64,000 nucleotides of DNA from Rhynchopus sp. YZ270_cl-10 (Eukaryota > Euglenozoa > Diplonemea > Diplonemida > Diplonemidae), in NCBI GenBank assembly GCA_964035575.1, contig CAXIVB010000017.1, forward strand, positions 25,001 to 89,000, in the 5' to 3' direction. The notes below the pieces were generated by a model that was given only the letters and a program-made list of their open reading frames with translations, was not told the origin of the DNA and made no database searches. The translations under genes and the position numbers were made by a program. Position 1 is the first letter of the stretch. Every line of letters begins with the position of its first letter. Below are positions 60,554-64,000 of the stretch, one piece after another.

Positions 60554-60654
60554 CCAAACTTAGTGAGATGTTGGCAAGGGTCTGACCAACTTTTTTTTGG
60601 TGTTCAAAAAATTTTTTTCAAGTCAAAAAAATGGGTTCACTGAAAAAGGTTTTC

Positions 60655-60727
60655 TAGCAGAGATAGGTTTCGATCCTATGACCTGTGGGTTATGAGCCCA
60701 CCGCGCTGACCACTGCGCCACTCTGCT
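60655..60727 (-). tRNA. tRNA-Met initiator (CAT), unit 3
   Basis: Copy of 30-102. Confidence 0.96.
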
Positions 60728-60777
60728 TCTAATTACTTCCAACGATGTTTTCTACATGCCCAGCTTAAAAAAGGCTA

Positions 60778-60830
60778 TGCGACCGCCGGGAATCGAACCC
60801 GGGTCGAACCCTTGGGAGGGGTCCATCATG
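60778..60830 (-). pseudogene. tRNA-Gly(CCC) 3' half, unit 3
   Basis: Split as in units 1 and 2; the 5' half is at 62775-62800. Confidence 0.9.
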
Positions 60831-62774
60831 GGCCAGTCGGGCGCACAGGGGGGTCCCCTAATCGGGCGCACAGGGGGGTCCCTAATCGGGCGCACAGGGG
60901 GGTTTTACGGCTATTAAGAGCCCGGCTAAAACCCCCCTGTGCGCCCGATTAGGGACCCCCCTGTGCGCCCGATTAGCCGACCCCCCTGTGCGCCCGATTA
61001 GGAGGACCCCCCTGTGCGCCCGATTAGGCGACCCCCCTGTGCGCCCGATTAGGGGGACCCCCCTGTGCGCCCGATTAGCCGACCCCCCTGTGCGCCCGAT
61101 TAGGAAATGACCCCCCTGTGCGCCCGATTAGGAAAAGGTATCCGCTCCGGGTATTGAACCTGCGATGAAAGACTTGTTGACCTGAGTGGTAACCACTTGG
61201 CTACTTAGTCTCACATTAGGATTTCACATACTGGTCACCCACGCCAGTACTATCCAGGCCTGCTGGTGCTTAACTTCTCAAATCAGGTGGGATGAGGCGC
61301 ATTCACCAGTGTACGGGTGAATACACCCTGTCCCTACAGAGTTGAGAAGTTAAGTACCAGTAGGCCTGGATAGTACTGGCGTGGGTGACCAGTATGTGAA
61401 ATCCTTATGTGAGACTTAGTAGCCAAGTGGTTACAACTCAGGTCAACAAATCTCGCGGTCTCGGATTCAATCCTCAGAGAGATCCTCCACATATGTCTTG
61501 CAGGTTTGTGTCATTCTCTTACATACCTTCGTGTTCGTTTAGTCAACGTTATCTCGTTCTAGGTTGCGTTATCTGGCTCGTGGTTGTGCGGGTTTGCGGG
61601 TTGACGGGTGCGCGGGTTTGCGGGTTCGAGGTTACGTTATCTGGCTGGTGTGGTCAATAAGCTGGCTGGTGGGTGCGGGTGCGCGGGACCTAGCTGGTTC
61701 TAGGTTACGTTATCTGGCTGGTGTGGTCAATAAGCTGGCTGGTGGGTGCGGGTGCGCGGGACCTAGCTGGTTCTAGGTTGCGTTATCTGGCTGGTGTGGT
61801 CACTAAGCTGGCTGGTGGGTGCGGGTGCGCGGGACCTAGCTGCTTCTAGGTTGCGTTATCTGGCTGGTGTGGTCACTAAGCCGGCTGGTGGGTGCGGGTG
61901 CGCGGGACCTAGCTGGTTCTAGGTTGCGTTATCTGGCTGGTGGTTGTGCGGGTTTGCGGGTTGACGGGTGCGCGGGTTTGCGGGTTCTAGGTTACGTTAT
62001 CTGGCTGGTGTGGTCAATAAGCTGGCTGGTGGGTGCGGGTGCGCGGGACCTAGCTGGTTCTAGGTTGCGTTATCTGGCTGGTGTGGTCACTAAGCCGGCT
62101 GGTGGGTGCGGGTGCGCGGGACCTAGCTGGTTCTAGGTTGCGTTATCTGGCTGGTGTGGTCACTAAGCCGGCTGGTGGGTGCGGGTGCGCGGGACCTAGC
62201 TGGTTCTAGGTTGCGTTATCTGGCTGGTGTAGTCACTAAGCCGGCTGGTGGGTGCGGGTGCGCGGGACCTAGCTGGTTCTAGGTTGCGTTATCTGGCTGG
62301 TGTGGTCACTAAGCTGGCTGGTGGGTGCGGGTGCGCGGGACCTAGCTGGTTCTAGGTTGCGTTATCTGGCTGGTGTGGTCACTAAGCCTGTGTGATCCCA
62401 GTGTACCAAAAAAATTTTCCACCACCAAATTTTACCACCAGTAGTCTTCCCCCCTTGGGTTGAGGTCTCAAAAAAATTTTTGCACGATAAGTCATGTTGA
62501 ACAAAATATTTCAAAAAAACCACCCCCCTGTGCGCCCGATTAGCCGACCCCCCTGTGCGCCCGATTAGGAGTACCCCCCTGTGCGCCCGATTAGGCGACC
62601 CCCCTGTGCGCCCGATTAGGGGGACCCCCCTGTGCGCCCGATTAGCCGACCCCCCTGTGCGCCCGATTAGGAAATGACCCCCCTGTGCGCCCGATTAGGG
62701 ACCCCCCTGTGCGCCCGATTAGGGTACCCCCCTGTGCGCCCGATTAGGGTACCCCCCTGTGCGCCCGACATACC
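60831..62774 (+). mobile_element. Foldback-like element in tRNA-Gly, unit 3
   Basis: 1,944 bp between CCATCATG duplications. Minisatellite at 61561-62388, one 73-bp unit shorter than unit 1; chimeras at 61135-61495. Confidence 0.75.
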
Positions 62775-62800
62775 CCATCATGCCACTAGACCACGGTCGC
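62775..62800 (-). pseudogene. tRNA-Gly(CCC) 5' half, unit 3
   Basis: Same split point as the other units. Confidence 0.9.
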
Positions 62801-62826
62801 CTTATCAAGGGATAAAAGGGCTCGAC

Positions 62827-62899
62827 GCTCTCGTGGCCTAGTGGTTAAGGCACAGGTCTTATGAGCCTGGGATCGCGGGTTCAAACCCCGCCGGGAGCA
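62827..62899 (+). tRNA. tRNA-Ile(TAT), unit 3
   Basis: Copy of 2275-2347. Confidence 0.97.
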
Positions 62900-62979
62900 A
62901 AGCCTTTTTTTGTTCAGTGAATCATGTTCATTCCTCCTGCTCGTTTCATGACTCCTCCAGAAGTTGCAAAGGAACAGTA

Positions 62980-63061
62980 GCGGACGTATCCAAGTGGTTA
63001 CGGAGGTGCACTCGAAATGCATTGGGCTCTGCCCGCGCAGGTTCAAATCCTGCCGTCCGCG
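62980..63061 (+). tRNA. tRNA-Ser(CGA), unit 3
   Basis: Copy of 2428-2509. Confidence 0.97.
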
Positions 63062-63139
63062 TTATTGTCTTTTTGCTGTGTAGGGGGAACCCTGTACATT
63101 CCATACATCTCAAATAGCCCAAATAAATTTTCACTGGGA

Positions 63140-63747
63140 GTAAGTGATTAGGGCTGATTAGGGATGTGTGATGCTCCAATTTGCGGTTACGACTTCATAA
63201 TGGATTCAGGAGCATCCAAACATCCCATTTTCCCGTTAGTTTCCCATTTTTGACGATCTGGCTATTGCAGAATAGAGGTGAAAATGACATTTTGCTGGGT
63301 CATTTTCGCGAACTCGATTAGGGCACTTCTGATGCTCTAATTTGCGGTTACAACCTCATAATGAATTCAGGAGCATCCGAATGACCCATTATCCCAACGT
63401 TTTCACATTTTGGACGATCTTGCTATTGCGGAGTATCCGGTGGAAAATCGGAAAATTCCATGTGTACCGTGTTTCACTGGGAGTAAGTGATTAGGACATG
63501 TGTGATGCTCCAATTTGCGGTTCCGACCTCATGATGGCTTCAGGAGCATCCAAATAACCCGTTTTCCCAACGTTTTCGCATTTTTGACCAGTTGGGCTGT
63601 TGCGGAATAGCAGGTAAAAACGGTCATTTTGGCCACCTCAATTAGGGCACTTCTGATGCTCCAATCAAATCGTCCGACCTCATAATGGGTTCGGGAGCAC
63701 CCAAATAACACATATTCCCAACGTTTTCGCGTTTTTGATCCTGTGTG
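63140..63747 (+). repeat. ~165-bp satellite, unit 3
   Basis: Copy of 2588-3195. Confidence 0.8.
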
Positions 63748-63791
63748 AGCAATCCAGAACAACTTTCTGCTTCAGTAAAAAAAAGTAAAAA

Positions 63792-63910
63792 GGATTCAAG
63801 CACCCGGACTTCCCAGCTGGTCACCCACGCCAGTACTATCCAGGCCTGCTGGTGCTTAACTTCTCAAATCAGGCGGGATGAGGTGTATTCACCAGAGTAT
63901 GGCCGAATCC
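63792..63910 (-). rRNA. 5S: 5S ribosomal RNA, unit 3
   Basis: Copy of 3240-3358. Confidence 0.96.
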
Positions 63911-63994
63911 AATACTGAGTCATGATGGACAACATGTGAACAGGTTGTTTGTGACCTAACAACGAACCAGAAATAGGACAGTGAACAAAAAACA

Positions 63995-64000
63995 AGGCAC
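63995..64000 (-). tRNA. tRNA-Thr(AGT), unit 3, cut by window edge
   Basis: Only the 3' acceptor end is inside the window; inferred from its position in the repeat. Confidence 0.8.

Larger units (their letters stand above)
29634..60625. repeat. Tandem RNA-gene unit 2
   Basis: Repeats unit 1 gene for gene. It is longer by 1,359 bp: +1,432 bp (extra SL/U6 block), -146 bp (two fewer 73-bp minisatellite units near 31,000) and +73 bp (one more in the inverted array). Confidence 0.97.
60626..64000. repeat. Tandem RNA-gene unit 3 (partial)
   Basis: The first 3.4 kb of a third unit, cut by the window edge. Gene order matches units 1 and 2. Confidence 0.96.

Noticed and set aside
1-64000. Selenocysteine tRNA, telomeric TTAGGG arrays, retroviral or LTR elements
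   Set aside because: Looked for on both strands; none seen.

Overview
The window is non-coding-RNA DNA from a eukaryote, most likely a diplonemid (Euglenozoa). The strongest evidence is a repeated 40-nt exon starting AACCAACGATTT and ending CATTG, followed by a GTATGG splice donor, an Sm-like site, a GAAA-capped 3' hairpin and a T-run. This matches, from memory, the diplonemid spliced-leader (SL) RNA. An 11-nt intron in tRNA-Tyr, the only tRNA intron seen, also fits Euglenozoa, as does the 5S rRNA sequence. I found no convincing protein-coding host gene; the open frames are short and mostly run through tRNAs or simple repeats.

The whole window is a tandem array of one giant unit: unit 1 at 1-29633 (29,633 bp), unit 2 at 29634-60625 (30,992 bp) and the start of unit 3 at 60626-64000. 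Units are nearly identical. They differ by a 1,432-bp duplication of an SL/U6 block in unit 2, by copy number of a 73-bp minisatellite, and by rare point changes.

Each unit carries 48 tRNA genes on both strands. They cover 45 tRNA species, counting initiator and elongator Met separately; only Leu(UAA) and Sec are missing from a standard set. Each unit also has five 5S rRNA genes, U1, U2, U4, U5 and U6 snRNAs, an SRP (7SL) RNA, five SL RNA genes (eight in unit 2), and two paralogous copies of an unidentified ~325-nt structured RNA. One unit therefore holds almost all the small RNA needed for translation, splicing, trans-splicing and protein targeting.

Layout of unit 1: iMet and a split tRNA-Gly(CCC) (1-2250); tRNAs, 5S and structured RNA (2250-4950); a 5.8-kb region without recognised genes, made of ~165-bp satellite, a 401-bp triplication and GGGCCC hairpins (5000-10830); SL/U6/SRP/structured RNA (10960-13730); U2, U4, U5, U1 (14011-15360); three 5S genes in ~755-bp repeats (15650-17278); a dense tRNA block (17362-20221); an inverted second mobile element (20232-22172); and a second tRNA block (22259-29561).

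Two upstream elements stand out. Element A (core GCTTCCC) lies 46-49 nt upstream of SL, U1, U2, U4 and U5. Element B (35 nt) ends 24 nt upstream of U6, SRP and both structured-RNA genes. A ~1.9-2.0-kb foldback-like element with long target duplications has inserted into tRNA-Gly(CCC) and against tRNA-Trp.
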